From Pararhizobium gei (GTDB lineage Bacteria; Pseudomonadota; Alphaproteobacteria; Rhizobiales; Rhizobiaceae), in NCBI RefSeq assembly GCF_029223885.1, contig NZ_CP119409.1:1638001-1702000 (forward strand): 64,000 nt of DNA, written 5' to 3'. The notes beneath the pieces were generated by a model. It was not told the origin of the DNA. It made no database searches and saw only the letters and a list, made by a program, of their open reading frames with translations. Every line of letters starts with the position of its first letter. The first letter of the stretch is position 1. This document shows, one piece after another, positions 45,161 through 54,347 of this stretch. A program made the translations under genes and the position numbers.

Positions 45161-45748
45161 ATGCGTGGATGGCTATTGATACTGATGTTCGGATCGTCGA
45201 TGCTGCTGCCTGCCGGTCTGGCCGCTGCGGCAGACACGGACTTTGAGCTTTTCGGACGGGATCCCGGCCAGGGAAAAGCCTATGCCTGCTATTCCCGCAG
45301 CTACACCAGGGAACATCTCGCTGCCCATCCGGATCAGAATGTTCGCGACATGACGGTCTTCGTCAACAGCTATGACGATCAGGAGGGGCTTGGCCGGCAA
45401 TATTCGCTCACGATGTCGGTCAATTTTCGCCAGTTGAAACAGCCGTTCAATGCCTATGGTGGCTGCAGGCCAGGCGAGGGCGGGAAACAGGCGCTCAATT
45501 GCGGCATTGATTGCGACGGCGGCTCGATCGGGCTGCGCGTCAAGGATCACACGTCGATCCTGCTCGATATTCCCTATGGCGCCCGTGTCAGCGACGATGC
45601 CGCCGAAGAGGAGGAGCCCGGCGATCTGCCCAAGGGGGCAAAATTCGGCGCGGACGACAAGCTCTTCCGTCTCGACCGGGCGGCAATGTCCGCCTGCCTT
45701 GCGCTTGCCGACGACGAAACGAAGGCCGCGCTTGCGGCAACGCCGTGA
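45161..45748 (+). CDS. Exported hypothetical protein
   Basis: 195 aa with signal peptide (MRGWLLILMFGSSMLLPAGLAAA). Four or five cysteines in the mature protein (KAYACYSRS, YGGCRPGEGG, NCGIDCDGG) suggest disulfides. A short acidic segment (DAAEEEEPGD) is near residue 150. No family is recognised. It is 7 nt upstream of the DsrE gene and probably co-transcribed with it, so both may act in the periplasm on one process. Confidence 0.75.
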   Translation: MRGWLLILMFGSSMLLPAGLAAAADTDFELFGRDPGQGKAYACYSRSYTREHLAAHPDQNVRDMTVFVNSYDDQEGLGRQYSLTMSVNFRQLKQPFNAYGGCRPGEGGKQALNCGIDCDGGSIGLRVKDHTSILLDIPYGARVSDDAAEEEEPGDLPKGAKFGADDKLFRLDRAAMSACLALADDETKAALAATP

Positions 45749-45755
45749 GGGCGCA

Positions 45756-46208
45756 ATGACGATCAAGCGACGCTCCATTTTCACACGCCTTGCTGCCGCT
45801 CCCATCGCGGCCCTTTTCTCGGCCGGCGTTGCGGGTACTGCAACGGCAGGGTCGGGACGCCAGAAGGTCGTCTATCATCTGGCCGATACGGACAAGGTCA
45901 TGTTCGTGCTTGGGAACATCCGCAACCATCTCGAGGGTATGGGCGGTGCGCAGGCGGTCGATATCGTTCTGGTGGTGCACGGCCCGGCATTGACGCTTTT
46001 CAAGACGTCGAGCGCCAATCCGAAACTGTCCGCGCAAGTCGAAGCGATCGTGAGCGACGGCGTACGGCTGGCGGCCTGTGGCAATACAATGACCGCCCAG
46101 AACCTCGAACTACGCGATTTGCCCAGGGGCTTCGTCAGAGTTGAGGAGGGCGGCGTCGTCCGAATAGCCAGACTGCAGGAGCAGGGATACCTCTACCTGC
46201 GCCCATGA
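45756..46208 (+). CDS. Exported DsrE-family protein
   Basis: 150 aa. N-terminus MTIKRRSIFTRLAAAPIAAL is a possible twin-arginine or Sec signal. The mature DsrE/TusD-like domain (KVVYHLADTDKVMFVLGNI … IVLVVHGPALTLF) keeps the single conserved Cys in RLAACGNTM, the sulfur-carrying position in relatives. A periplasmic persulfide carrier is possible but unproven. The start at 45756 is chosen because longer frames overlap the upstream gene. Confidence 0.82.
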   Translation: MTIKRRSIFTRLAAAPIAALFSAGVAGTATAGSGRQKVVYHLADTDKVMFVLGNIRNHLEGMGGAQAVDIVLVVHGPALTLFKTSSANPKLSAQVEAIVSDGVRLAACGNTMTAQNLELRDLPRGFVRVEEGGVVRIARLQEQGYLYLRP

Positions 46209-46368
46209 CGCGCCTCGGGTGGCAGTTGCCGGATAAATATGCAGTATCGACATCGCAAATAGGCGGGGCATGCGCCAACTGCATGGCTGCCGCCCCTTTG
46301 TATCTCTGGTGCACAAGCCGTCGCTCAACTATGTTCTGCCTCGGGAGGCTAGTGAAACGAGGTTTACC

Positions 46369-46521
46369 ATGTTTAATCAACTGAAGAAAATCACCCGCGC
46401 CCTGCGCAGCCCCTCGGCCGAAGAGCGTGAATTGAACTATCTCAACGGCTCGATCGATCGCATCGATCTGGAATACCGCCAGCGTCAGATCGACCGCGGC
46501 CTGTTCCGCAGATCCTTCTGA
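46369..46521 (+). CDS. DUF3563 small protein
   Basis: 50 aa (MFNQLKKITRALRSPSAEER …). The core SAEERELNYLNGSIDRIDLE and YRQRQIDRGLFR is the DUF3563 signature, frequent in rhizobia and Burkholderia. A highly charged helical peptide of unknown function. Confidence 0.88.
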   Translation: MFNQLKKITRALRSPSAEERELNYLNGSIDRIDLEYRQRQIDRGLFRRSF

Positions 46522-46697
46522 AATAAACCTATCGTCCGGCCGCCCCGACTGGGGCAGCCGGGACTTATGGGTCGGGACGTATGATCTCGGCGCATAGCAG
46601 CTATGTTAATTCCTGGAATGGGCCACTGGCTTATCGCGTCGCCGCAGGCCGCAGCCGTCATTGGACAGCCGCATCGGCTTCGTCTATCACAGGGACC

Positions 46698-47270
46698 ATG
46701 TTGTTCAGACGCAGGCAGCCGGCCACCTGGTCAGGAAAGTTTCGGGAATTCCTCTGGCCGCGGAAGGGCTTTTCGCGGGGAATCCGCTATCTCTCCATGC
46801 GCGTCATGAGGCTCAGCGCATCGCCGCATGCGATTGCGACCGGAGTAGCAGCCGGCGCCGCTTCCTCGGCTACGCCGTTCATCGGCTTCCACATCGTCAT
46901 CGCGCTTGCGCTCGCCTATCTCCTGTCCGGCAATCTCGTGGCAGCCGGGATCGCCACGGCTCTTGCCAATCCTTTGACAATCCCTCTCATTCTCACCGCC
47001 ATCTACGAGGTCGGCACGGCAATTCTCGGCGTGCATGACAGCGCCGGTCTGTCCGGCGACAAAATTCTTGGCATGCTGCGTCATCTTGAGCTGGCGGAAC
47101 TCTGGCAGCCTCTGCTCAAGCCGATGTTGATCGGCGCGCTGCCGGTTTCGCTGGCAAGCGCGGTAATCTTCTATATTGCCGCCTTCTGGGCCGCCCGTCT
47201 GTTCCAGTCCCGCCGCCGCAGCTTGGTCAGAGAGAGCCGGGCCGGGCATATATCGACGGAGCGCAAATGA
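46698..47270 (+). CDS. DUF2062 membrane protein
   Basis: 190 aa. A basic N-terminus is followed by SPHAIATGVAAGAASSATPFIGFHI, the DUF2062 signature, then two or three membrane helices; ANPLTIPLILTAIYEVG is also conserved. The ATG at 46698 was preferred over the longer frame (46581) because conserved sequence begins there. Function unknown; the family is sometimes linked to envelope synthesis. Confidence 0.85.
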   Translation: MLFRRRQPATWSGKFREFLWPRKGFSRGIRYLSMRVMRLSASPHAIATGVAAGAASSATPFIGFHIVIALALAYLLSGNLVAAGIATALANPLTIPLILTAIYEVGTAILGVHDSAGLSGDKILGMLRHLELAELWQPLLKPMLIGALPVSLASAVIFYIAAFWAARLFQSRRRSLVRESRAGHISTERK

Positions 47271-47297
47271 CAAAGCGCATGCTGTAGTGGAGTTTCG

Positions 47298-47717
47298 ATG
47301 ATCATCGGTATCGGCAGTGATTTGATCGACATCAGGCGCATCCAGAATTCGCTCGACCGCTTCGGAGAGCGGTTCACGCAGCGTTGTTTCACGGAAATCG
47401 AGATCGCCAAGTCCGAAGGGCGCAAGAATAGAGCGGAATCCTACGCGAAACGTTTCGCAGCCAAGGAAGCCTGTTCGAAGGCGCTGGGCACGGGCATGGC
47501 GCAAGGCATCTTCTGGAAGGACATGGGCGTCGTCAATCTGCCTGGCGGCAAGCCGACGATGCATCTGTCTGGGGCCGCCGCCGAAAAGCTCGCCCAGATG
47601 CTGCCGGCCAATCATCGCGGCATCCTCCATCTGACGATTACCGACGATTTTCCGCTCGCTCAAGCCTTCGTGATAATCGAAGCTCTGCCCGTTGCTCCGG
47701 AATACGGAAAAGTTTAG
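47298..47717 (+). CDS. acpS: Holo-[acyl-carrier-protein] synthase
   Basis: 139 aa. Transfers phosphopantetheine from CoA to ACP. Metal-binding Asp8 ([12 protein letters not shown]) and Glu in [15 protein letters not shown] are intact. It leads the acpS-lepB-rnc-era cluster. A ggag six bases before the ATG supports the start. Confidence 0.96.
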   Translation: MIIGIGSDLIDIRRIQNSLDRFGERFTQRCFTEIEIAKSEGRKNRAESYAKRFAAKEACSKALGTGMAQGIFWKDMGVVNLPGGKPTMHLSGAAAEKLAQMLPANHRGILHLTITDDFPLAQAFVIIEALPVAPEYGKV

Positions 47718-47838
47718 AGCATTGCGGAATAAACCAGTTCAAGAACATCCGCAGCGCATGCGCCGTTCAGTCGGCCTATAGCCAGCGGCGCTCGCACGGC
47801 TTGATCGGGCGTGCGCAACGAGATCGAGGATAGACGGC

Positions 47839-48582
47839 GTGGCAGAAAAAATCGAGACGAAGCAAAGCGGCCTCTGGGAGAACGTCAAGGTCATCATCCA
47901 GGCGCTGCTGCTGGCCGTTGTCATCCGCACCGTCTTCTTCCAGCCTTTCACCATCCCGTCCGGATCGATGATGCCGACGCTGCTTGTCGGGGACTATATC
48001 TTCGTCAACAAGTTCGCCTATGGCTATTCCAAATACTCCTTGCCCTTCGCACCCGATCTTTTCGAGGGCCGAATTTTTGCGAGCGAGCCAGAGCGCGGCG
48101 ATGTGATCGTCTTCCGGTTTCCACCAAATCCGGATCTGGACTACATCAAGCGTCTGATCGGCTTGCCCGGCGACAAGGTTCAGGTTCGCGACAGCATTCT
48201 CTATGTCAACAACAAGGCCGTCCAGCGTGTACCGGACGGCGTTTTCCGTGCAGACGGCCAGTACAACACCGGGGATGACGTCCCTGTTTTTCGTGAAACG
48301 CTCGACAATGGCGTGAATTTTGACACGTTGGATCAGTTTCCCGACTCGAGCACCGACAACACTCGCGAATTCATCGTTCCAGCCGGTCATTATTTCATGA
48401 TGGGCGACAATCGCGACAATTCCGCTGACAGCCGCTTGGACGTCGGTTTCGTGCCCGCCCAGAATCTTGTCGGCCGGGCCAGCCTGATCTTCTTCTCGCT
48501 TGGCAACAGCACGTCGTTCCTCGAAGTCTGGAAGTGGCCGGCCAATCTGCGTTACGACCGTATCTTCAAGGGCGTCGAATGA
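47839..48582 (+). CDS. lepB: Signal peptidase I
   Basis: 247 aa inner-membrane protease that removes Sec signal peptides. One membrane anchor (VIIQALLLAVVIRTVFF), nucleophile Ser43 in PSGSMMPTL, catalytic Lys in YIKRLIGLPGD and the box MGDNRDNSADSR. GTG start at 47839. It overlaps rnc by 4 bp (ATGA). Confidence 0.96.
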   Translation: MAEKIETKQSGLWENVKVIIQALLLAVVIRTVFFQPFTIPSGSMMPTLLVGDYIFVNKFAYGYSKYSLPFAPDLFEGRIFASEPERGDVIVFRFPPNPDLDYIKRLIGLPGDKVQVRDSILYVNNKAVQRVPDGVFRADGQYNTGDDVPVFRETLDNGVNFDTLDQFPDSSTDNTREFIVPAGHYFMMGDNRDNSADSRLDVGFVPAQNLVGRASLIFFSLGNSTSFLEVWKWPANLRYDRIFKGVE

Positions 48583-49298
48583 GCAAGGCGGGCCGTTCTC
48601 TGGATACCGAGAGCCGGCAACGGCTTGAGGCTGCCATCGGCTACAGCTTCGTTCAGAAGGAACGGCTCGACCGGGCGCTGACCCATGCCAGTGCCCGCGA
48701 TGCCAAAGGCTCGAATTACGAACGGCTGGAGTTTCTGGGAGACCGGGTGCTCGGGCTTTGTGTTGCCGAACTCCTGTTCCAGACCTTCAAGGATGCGACG
48801 GAAGGCGAGCTTTCGGTTCGCCTGAACCAACTGGTGAGCGCCGAAAGCTGCGCTGTGGTGGCGGACGGCCTGTCGTTGCATTTGTATATACGCACCGGCG
48901 CCGACGTGAAGAAGCTGACCGGCAAGTCCATGCTCAACGTGCGGGCGGATGTGGTGGAATCGCTGATTGCCGGGATCTATCTCGATGGTGGCCTGGAGGC
49001 GGCACGCGGCTTCATCCTCAGGCATTGGGGTGCCCGTGCCAGCCGGGTCGATGGCGCCCGGCGTGATGCCAAGACGGAATTGCAGGAATGGGCGCATGCC
49101 AAGTTTGGCGTCACGCCCAATTACCGGATCGACGAGCGGTCCGGTCCGGACCACGATCCCCGCTTTACGGTGACCGTGGATATTGCCGGCATCGCGCCGG
49201 AAACCGGCGTCGATCGCTCGAAGCGCGCCGCCGAACAGGTGGCCGCGACGAAGATGCTCGAGCGCGAAGGCATCTGGAAAGCGGCCCCGGCGGACTGA
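48579..49298 (+). CDS. rnc: Ribonuclease III
   Basis: 239 aa. Endonuclease domain with NYERLEFLGDRVLGL and the acidic DVVESLIAGIYLDGG, and a C-terminal dsRNA-binding domain (KTELQEWAHAKFGVTPNY … KRAAEQVAATKMLE). Processes rRNA and structured mRNA. Its ATG overlaps the lepB stop. Confidence 0.96.
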   Translation: MSKAGRSLDTESRQRLEAAIGYSFVQKERLDRALTHASARDAKGSNYERLEFLGDRVLGLCVAELLFQTFKDATEGELSVRLNQLVSAESCAVVADGLSLHLYIRTGADVKKLTGKSMLNVRADVVESLIAGIYLDGGLEAARGFILRHWGARASRVDGARRDAKTELQEWAHAKFGVTPNYRIDERSGPDHDPRFTVTVDIAGIAPETGVDRSKRAAEQVAATKMLEREGIWKAAPAD

Positions 49299-49412
49299 CC
49301 GGGAAACCGCTCCGCGTTAAAGACAGTCGATCTTTTGACAGAGCTATGCGATCCTGCACAGCATCGGCGTCCCGGGCTGACACTATGGGCGCACAACACG
49401 AATGACGGTATG

Positions 49413-50345
49413 ATGAACGAAATCACCAATGACACCTTGGCACCGCAAGCTGCCCCCACGCGATCGGGCTTTGTGGCCCTGATCGGCGCTACCAATGCCG
49501 GCAAATCGACGCTGGTCAACAAGCTGGTCGGCGCCAAGGTGTCGATCGTCAGCCACAAGGTCCAGACGACCCGCGCCATCGTGCGCGGCATCGCGATCCA
49601 CAAGCAGGCCCAGATCGTGTTCATGGACACGCCCGGCATCTTCAAGCCGCGCCGCCGCCTCGATCGCGCCATGGTCACCACCGCCTGGGGCGGCGCCAAG
49701 GATGCCGACGCCATCATGATGCTGATCGACAGCGAACGCGGGCTGAAGGGCGACGCCGAGACGATTCTCGAAGGGCTGAAGGATGTCGAGCAGCCCAAGA
49801 TGCTGGTGCTGAACAAGATCGACCAGGTCGAGCGCGAGGATCTGCTGAAGCTCGCCACCGCCGCCAATGAATTTGTCGATTTCGAACGCACTTTCATGAT
49901 TTCGGCGCTCACCGGCTCCGGTTGCGACGACGTGCTCGACTATCTCGCCATGAAGCTGCCCGAAGGTCCCTGGTACTATCCGGAAGACCAGATCTCGGAT
50001 CTTCCCATGCGCCAGCTTGCTGCCGAGATCACCCGCGAAAAACTGTTCCTGCGCCTGCATCAGGAGCTTCCCTATTCGTCGCATGTCGAGACCGAGAAGT
50101 GGGAAGAACGCAAGGACGGCTCTGTGCGCATCGAGCAGGTGATCTATGTCGAGCGCGACAGCCAGAAGAAGATCGCGCTTGGCAAGAACGGCGACGCGAT
50201 CAAGGCGATCTCCATGGCCTCGCGCAAGGAACTGTCTGAAATCCTCGAACAGCCGGTGCACCTCTTCCTTTTCGTCAAGGTGCGCGAAAACTGGGGCGAC
50301 GACCCCGAGCGGTTCCGCGAGATGGGGCTCGAGTTTCCGAAGTAG
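49413..50345 (+). CDS. era: GTPase Era
   Basis: 310 aa. GTPase required for 16S rRNA maturation and 30S assembly. G1 GATNAGKST, G3 DTPGIF, G4 NKID and a C-terminal KH domain (GKNGDAIKAISMASRKEL). Two adjacent ATGs (49410, 49413); I took the second, MNEITNDTL. It ends at a strong terminator instead of continuing into recO, which is found 6.4 kb downstream. Confidence 0.95.
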   Translation: MNEITNDTLAPQAAPTRSGFVALIGATNAGKSTLVNKLVGAKVSIVSHKVQTTRAIVRGIAIHKQAQIVFMDTPGIFKPRRRLDRAMVTTAWGGAKDADAIMMLIDSERGLKGDAETILEGLKDVEQPKMLVLNKIDQVEREDLLKLATAANEFVDFERTFMISALTGSGCDDVLDYLAMKLPEGPWYYPEDQISDLPMRQLAAEITREKLFLRLHQELPYSSHVETEKWEERKDGSVRIEQVIYVERDSQKKIALGKNGDAIKAISMASRKELSEILEQPVHLFLFVKVRENWGDDPERFREMGLEFPK

Positions 50346-50348
50346 ATC

Positions 50349-50373
50349 AAAGGCGCCGCAAGGGCGCCTTTTT
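50349..50373. terminator. era terminator
   Basis: Stem aaaggcgcc / ggcgccttt with a 5-nt loop followed by ttttt, just after the era stop and before the convergent arsH stop. Confidence 0.9.
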
Positions 50374-50378
50374 CCTCT

Positions 50379-51104
50379 CTACAGATTTCTCAGCGCGACA
50401 CGCTGCTCCAGCTTCTCGGCGTCCTCCTTACGCTCGCTATAGCGGTCGGTGAGATAGCCGGAGATATCGCGGGTCAGCAGCGTGAACTTCACCAGTTCCT
50501 CCATGACATCGACGACACGGTCGTAATAGGAAGACGGTTTCATCCGGCCGTCCGCGTCGAATTCCTGGAAGGCTTTGGCGACCGAGGACTGGTTCGGGAT
50601 GGTGATCATCCGCATCCAGCGCCCGAGAATGCGCATCTGGTTGACCGCGTTGAAGCTCTGCGAGCCCCCGGAAACCTGCATGACCGCCAGCGTGCGACCC
50701 TGTGTCGGGCGCACGGAACCGACGGACAGCGGTATCCAGTCGATCTGCGCCTTCATGATGCCGCTCATGGCGCCGTGCCGTTCCGGACTGACCCAGACCT
50801 GGCCTTCCGACCATAAGGACAGCTCGCGCAATTCCTGCACCTTCGGATGACTGGCGGGAGCGGCATCCGGCAGCGGCAGGTCCCGTGGATCGAAGAAGCG
50901 GACGTCTGCACCGAAATGCGTCAGCAACCGGCCCGCTTCCTCGGCAAGAAGCCGGCTGTAGGATACTGTGCGCAACGAGCCGTAGAGAAGAAGAATGCGG
51001 GGCGGATGGGCGGAAACGGCCGGCCGGAGCGCATTCGGATCGGGCTGGCGCAGATGGGCGAAATCGGCTGCGGGAAGGTCAGACAATGCGCTTGCCTCCT
51101 TCAT
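50379..51104 (-). CDS. arsH: ArsH NADPH-dependent FMN reductase
   Basis: 241 aa flavodoxin-fold oxidoreductase of the ars operon; it oxidises trivalent methylated or aromatic arsenicals and reduces various acceptors with [21 protein letters not shown] (FMN phosphate loop) and [21 protein letters not shown] are diagnostic. The start at 51104 has AAGG at proper distance and overlaps the arsC end by 26 bp; an upstream ATG (51122) is worse placed. Last gene of the operon. Confidence 0.92.
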   Translation of the reverse strand: MKEASALSDLPAADFAHLRQPDPNALRPAVSAHPPRILLLYGSLRTVSYSRLLAEEAGRLLTHFGADVRFFDPRDLPLPDAAPASHPKVQELRELSLWSEGQVWVSPERHGAMSGIMKAQIDWIPLSVGSVRPTQGRTLAVMQVSGGSQSFNAVNQMRILGRWMRMITIPNQSSVAKAFQEFDADGRMKPSSYYDRVVDVMEELVKFTLLTRDISGYLTDRYSERKEDAEKLEQRVALRNL

Positions 51105-51501
51105 CGAGTACCTTTTCGCCATCTTCCTTGGTGAAGGCGCCCTGGTGCGTCTCCGGCAGGATGTTGAGCACGACTTCCGAGGGACGGCAAAGCCGCGTGC
51201 CGAGTGGCGTGACCACGAAGGGACGGTTGATCAGGATCGGATGCGCGAGCATCGCATCCAGAAGCTGGTCGTCGGTTAGAGCCGGATCGGCCAACCCTAG
51301 ATCGTCATAGGGTGTGCCCTTTTCGCGGATGGCGCCGCGCACGCTGAGGCCGGCATCCGCAATCATCGTTTTCAGCATGCTGAGCGAGGGGGGCGCCTGA
51401 AGATATTCGATAACGACCGGCTCGATCCCGGCGTTGCGGATCATCGACAGGGTGTTGCGGGACGTGCCGCACTCCGGATTGTGATAGATGGTGATGTTCA
51501 T
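51079..51501 (-). CDS. arsC: Arsenate reductase, glutaredoxin-dependent
   Basis: 140 aa, E. coli-plasmid-type ArsC. Catalytic Cys11 in [13 protein letters not shown], conserved arginines in [30 protein letters not shown]. Reduces arsenate to arsenite with glutathione and glutaredoxin. It partly overlaps both neighbours: the aqpS stop shares its first bases and arsH starts within its end. Confidence 0.94.
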   Translation of the reverse strand: MNITIYHNPECGTSRNTLSMIRNAGIEPVVIEYLQAPPSLSMLKTMIADAGLSVRGAIREKGTPYDDLGLADPALTDDQLLDAMLAHPILINRPFVVTPLGTRLCRPSEVVLNILPETHQGAFTKEDGEKVLDEGGKRIV

Positions 51502-52196
51502 GGCTGGGTCCGATGGCTTGGGTTTTCGGGAGAAGGCGGCGAAAGCAGCCAGTTCATAAGGACGAGCGCAAGCAGGGCACCCGCTGTTTCGGCGATGACG
51601 AAACCCGGAAGGTCGAGCGGACGGATGCCGGCAAAACTGTCGGTGAGGGAGCGGGCGAGCGCGACGGCCGGGTTTGCGAAGGATGTCGAGGCGGTAAACC
51701 AATAGGCGGCGGTGATGTAAAGGCCGACCAGCCACGGCACGCCCTGCCGGTTGAAGCGGATGCCGGCAAGGATGATCGCCACGAGGCCGAACGCCGCGAC
51801 GCCCTCGGAAAGCCATTGCGCCGTCCCTGTCCTGACCTTCAGCGACGGACTGATGATCGCCATACCGAACATCAGATGGGCCACCACCGTCCCGGCTATG
51901 CCGCCGGCGCATTGGGCAAGCATATAGAGGGCGAGTGCCCGCCGCGACAATTCGCGCTTCAGCGCGAAGACAAGCGATACCGCCGGATTGAAATGCGCCC
52001 CGGATATCGGCCCGAGGATGGTGATCAGCACGACGAGAATGGCGCCGGTCGCGATCGTATTGCAAAGCAGCGCCAGCGCCGTGTCGTCCGACAGGCTGTC
52101 GGCCATGATGCCGGAGCCGACGACAGTCGCCACAAGAAGGGCAGTGCCAAGCGCCTCGGCAACCAACCGACGACTGAGGTCGAATGTCTCGGTCAC
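51498..52196 (-). CDS. aqpS: Aquaglyceroporin AqpS, arsenite channel
   Basis: 232 aa MIP-family channel with both NPA boxes intact (SGAHFNPAVSL, TSFANPAVALAR) and six helices. In S. meliloti AqpS replaces the ArsB pump and lets arsenite produced inside the cell leave down its gradient. The GTG start at 52196 overlaps the stop of the upstream arsC by four bases (GTGA). No arsB or acr3 is present in the window. Confidence 0.93.
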   Translation of the reverse strand: MTETFDLSRRLVAEALGTALLVATVVGSGIMADSLSDDTALALLCNTIATGAILVVLITILGPISGAHFNPAVSLVFALKRELSRRALALYMLAQCAGGIAGTVVAHLMFGMAIISPSLKVRTGTAQWLSEGVAAFGLVAIILAGIRFNRQGVPWLVGLYITAAYWFTASTSFANPAVALARSLTDSFAGIRPLDLPGFVIAETAGALLALVLMNWLLSPPSPENPSHRTQP

Positions 52197-52717
52197 GCCT
52201 TTGGTCCGGCGATCGAGGCACCTTCCATGGAGCCGATAGTGCGCAGATGCGTCTGCATCGCCAGCCTGTCGAGCGAACTGTGCGGCAGGGAGAGAAAGGC
52301 CATGATGCGGTTTTTCAGGAAGCGGGCCGCTTGCGAAAAGGCGCGTTCCTTTTCGAAATCGCTCCCCTCGACGGCCGCGGGATCCTCGACACCCCAGTGT
52401 GCGGTCATCGGATGGCCAATCCAGACGGGACAGGATTCGCCAGCCGCGTTGTCGCAAACCGTGAAAATGAAATCCATCTGCGGTGCGCCGTCGATGGCAA
52501 AGACATCCCAGCTTTTGGAGTTGAAGCCGGTCGAGGGATAACCCAGAGCGCCCAGAACCTTGAGGGCCAGGGGATGGACGGTCCCCTTGGGATAGCTGCC
52601 GGCGGAATAGGCGGCAAAACTGCCCTTCCCTTCGGCGTTCAGAATGGATTCGGCAAGTATTGAGCGGGCCGAATTTCCGGTGCACAAAAACAGCACATTG
52701 TAGATGCGGTCAGGCAT
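52193..52717 (-). CDS. arsC: Arsenate reductase, LMW-phosphatase-type
   Basis: 174 aa, low-molecular-weight tyrosine phosphatase fold with P-loop FLCTGNSARS (Cys12) and the additional cysteines CDNAAGESCP that relay the disulfide to thioredoxin. It is a second, mechanistically different arsenate reductase in the same operon. It extends some 35 residues past the usual 140, with a short helical tail. ATG at 52717 follows aaagga; overlaps arsR by 8 bp. Confidence 0.92.
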   Translation of the reverse strand: MPDRIYNVLFLCTGNSARSILAESILNAEGKGSFAAYSAGSYPKGTVHPLALKVLGALGYPSTGFNSKSWDVFAIDGAPQMDFIFTVCDNAAGESCPVWIGHPMTAHWGVEDPAAVEGSDFEKERAFSQAARFLKNRIMAFLSLPHSSLDRLAMQTHLRTIGSMEGASIAGPKA

Positions 52718-53066
52718 TGGCTTTTTCCTTTGGAGTGCAACAGGGAACAAGAGCGGCGACGAGCGGCGTGCACAGATCCGGATGACCGGCACAGCAGTCT
52801 TTCAGCAGGAATGTGATGACATCGCGCAGGCTGTCGAGGCTGGCGCGGTAGACGATGGACCGGCTGTGACGCTCGGCCGTCACGAGACCGGCGCGCTGCA
52901 GAACCGCCAGATGCGTCGACAGGGTATTGTGGGGAACGCCGAGCAGCCGGGCGATCTCGCCGGCCGGCAGACCGTCCGGTTCGTGCATGACGAGCAGCCG
53001 GAATGCATCCAGGCGCGTGGTCTGGGCGAGGGCAGCGAAAGCGTTGACGGTCGTTGAATTGTCCAT
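52710..53066 (-). CDS. arsR: ArsR-family arsenic repressor
   Basis: 118 aa winged-helix repressor (GEIARLLGVPHNTLSTHLAVLQRAGLV). The metalloid site appears to be C-terminal, with Cys91, Cys92 and Cys99 (DCCAGHPDLC), like the Acidithiobacillus-type ArsR rather than the CVC type of E. coli; a second pair Cys109/110 follows. It leads the operon and represses it until As(III) binds. Confidence 0.92.
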   Translation of the reverse strand: MDNSTTVNAFAALAQTTRLDAFRLLVMHEPDGLPAGEIARLLGVPHNTLSTHLAVLQRAGLVTAERHSRSIVYRASLDSLRDVITFLLKDCCAGHPDLCTPLVAALVPCCTPKEKANA

Positions 53067-53071
53067 ATTTC

Positions 53072-53092
53072 GAGACTTATCGATATAATGAC
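53072..53092. promoter_or_regulatory. Probable ars operator/promoter
   Basis: The perfect 8-bp palindrome tatcgata (53078-53085) lies 12 bp before the arsR ATG, with tataat-like sequence beside it. An ArsR dimer bound here would block the operon promoter and possibly the divergent reductase. Confidence 0.55.
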
Positions 53093-53236
53093 TTTCCGTC
53101 AAGATGGATGCGTCGTGCATGCGCGGATCGCCGAACAGTCTGTCGCGCAGCAACCGGCTTGCCGTTTCCTTCCGCGCGTGGGAATTCAGAGATCTCGAAT
53201 GCCCGACGATTTCGGGCTTGCGCAAGGACAGTCCCG

Positions 53237-54247
53237 ATGCCGCAGCTGGTCGATGGAAAATGGGAAAAGGGCGACGTGGCCGCCAGCGAAATGAAGGGCG
53301 GCGCCTTTTATCGAGAGCCGACGGGGTTTCGCAGCTGGATTACGGCCCATGGCGAGCCCGGCCCGGAAGGGCAGGCCGCATTGCCGGCGGAGGTGGATCG
53401 CTACCGACTCTTCGTCGCCTATATCTGTCCCTGGGCATCCCGCACGCTGATGATGCGCAACCTGAAAGGCCTGCAGGACGTCATTTCCGTGTCGGTTTCG
53501 GAGCCGGAGCTTGCTGAAAACGGCTGGACCTATGCCGAGCCGCAGGACGCGGGGCCACGCGTCAGCAACATCCGCTACCAGTACGAACTCTATGCGGCGA
53601 CCGACCCGCATTTTACGGGAAAAGTGTCCGTTCCGGTTCTGTGGGACATGAAAGAGGGACGGATCGTCAACAACGAATCCGCCGACATTATCCGAATTCT
53701 CAACACGGCTTTCGATCACATCACCGGCAACAACCTCGATTTCTATCCGGTTTTGCTGAGAGACAAAATCGATCGCTGGAATGTCCCGGTTTACGACTCG
53801 CTCAACAACGGCGTCTACCGCGCCGGCTTCGCCAAGACCCAATCCGCATACGAGGAAGCGGTTGCCGGCGTTTTCGCCATGCTCGACAGGCTGGAATCGC
53901 ATCTGTCCGCTAATCGCTACCTGGCGGGCACATTTTTCACCGAAGCCGATATCCGCCTCTTCGTCACCCTGATCCGGTTCGACGCCGCCTATCATGGCGC
54001 CTTCAAATGCAATCTGCGGCGGCTGGCGGATTACCCGAACCTTTCCGGCTATCTCCGGGAAATCCATCAGTGGCCCGGCATTGCCGAGACCGTGCGGATC
54101 GATCACATAAAACGCGGATACTACTCGATCGCGCATATCAATCCGACAGGGATCGTGCCCCTCGGGCCCGTGCTGGACCTTGATCAACCGCATGGCCGCA
54201 CGTGGCTGACGGGGCAGGGCATCATGGGGGAGGCGCCAATCGCGTGA
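53237..54247 (+). CDS. Glutathionyl-hydroquinone reductase (YqjG-like, xi-class GST)
   Basis: 336 aa. The active site is ICPWASRT (Cys-Pro-Trp-Ala), typical of xi-class GSTs that reduce glutathionyl-hydroquinones with glutathione. The GST N-domain includes SVPVLWDMKEGRIVNNESADI; the C-domain is long and helical. The start at 53237 (MPQLVDGKWEKGD) has aaggaca at good distance. Divergent from the ars operon; both handle thiol-reactive toxicants. Confidence 0.93.
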   Translation: MPQLVDGKWEKGDVAASEMKGGAFYREPTGFRSWITAHGEPGPEGQAALPAEVDRYRLFVAYICPWASRTLMMRNLKGLQDVISVSVSEPELAENGWTYAEPQDAGPRVSNIRYQYELYAATDPHFTGKVSVPVLWDMKEGRIVNNESADIIRILNTAFDHITGNNLDFYPVLLRDKIDRWNVPVYDSLNNGVYRAGFAKTQSAYEEAVAGVFAMLDRLESHLSANRYLAGTFFTEADIRLFVTLIRFDAAYHGAFKCNLRRLADYPNLSGYLREIHQWPGIAETVRIDHIKRGYYSIAHINPTGIVPLGPVLDLDQPHGRTWLTGQGIMGEAPIA

Positions 54248-54347
54248 TCCTTCTGTGGATGCTGGCTGACGGACATGCGCCTTTACTTGGCCTTGATGGC
54301 CTGCGCATCTATGGTCCGGCCAGATCACCAGAAAATTACGGAATGCC

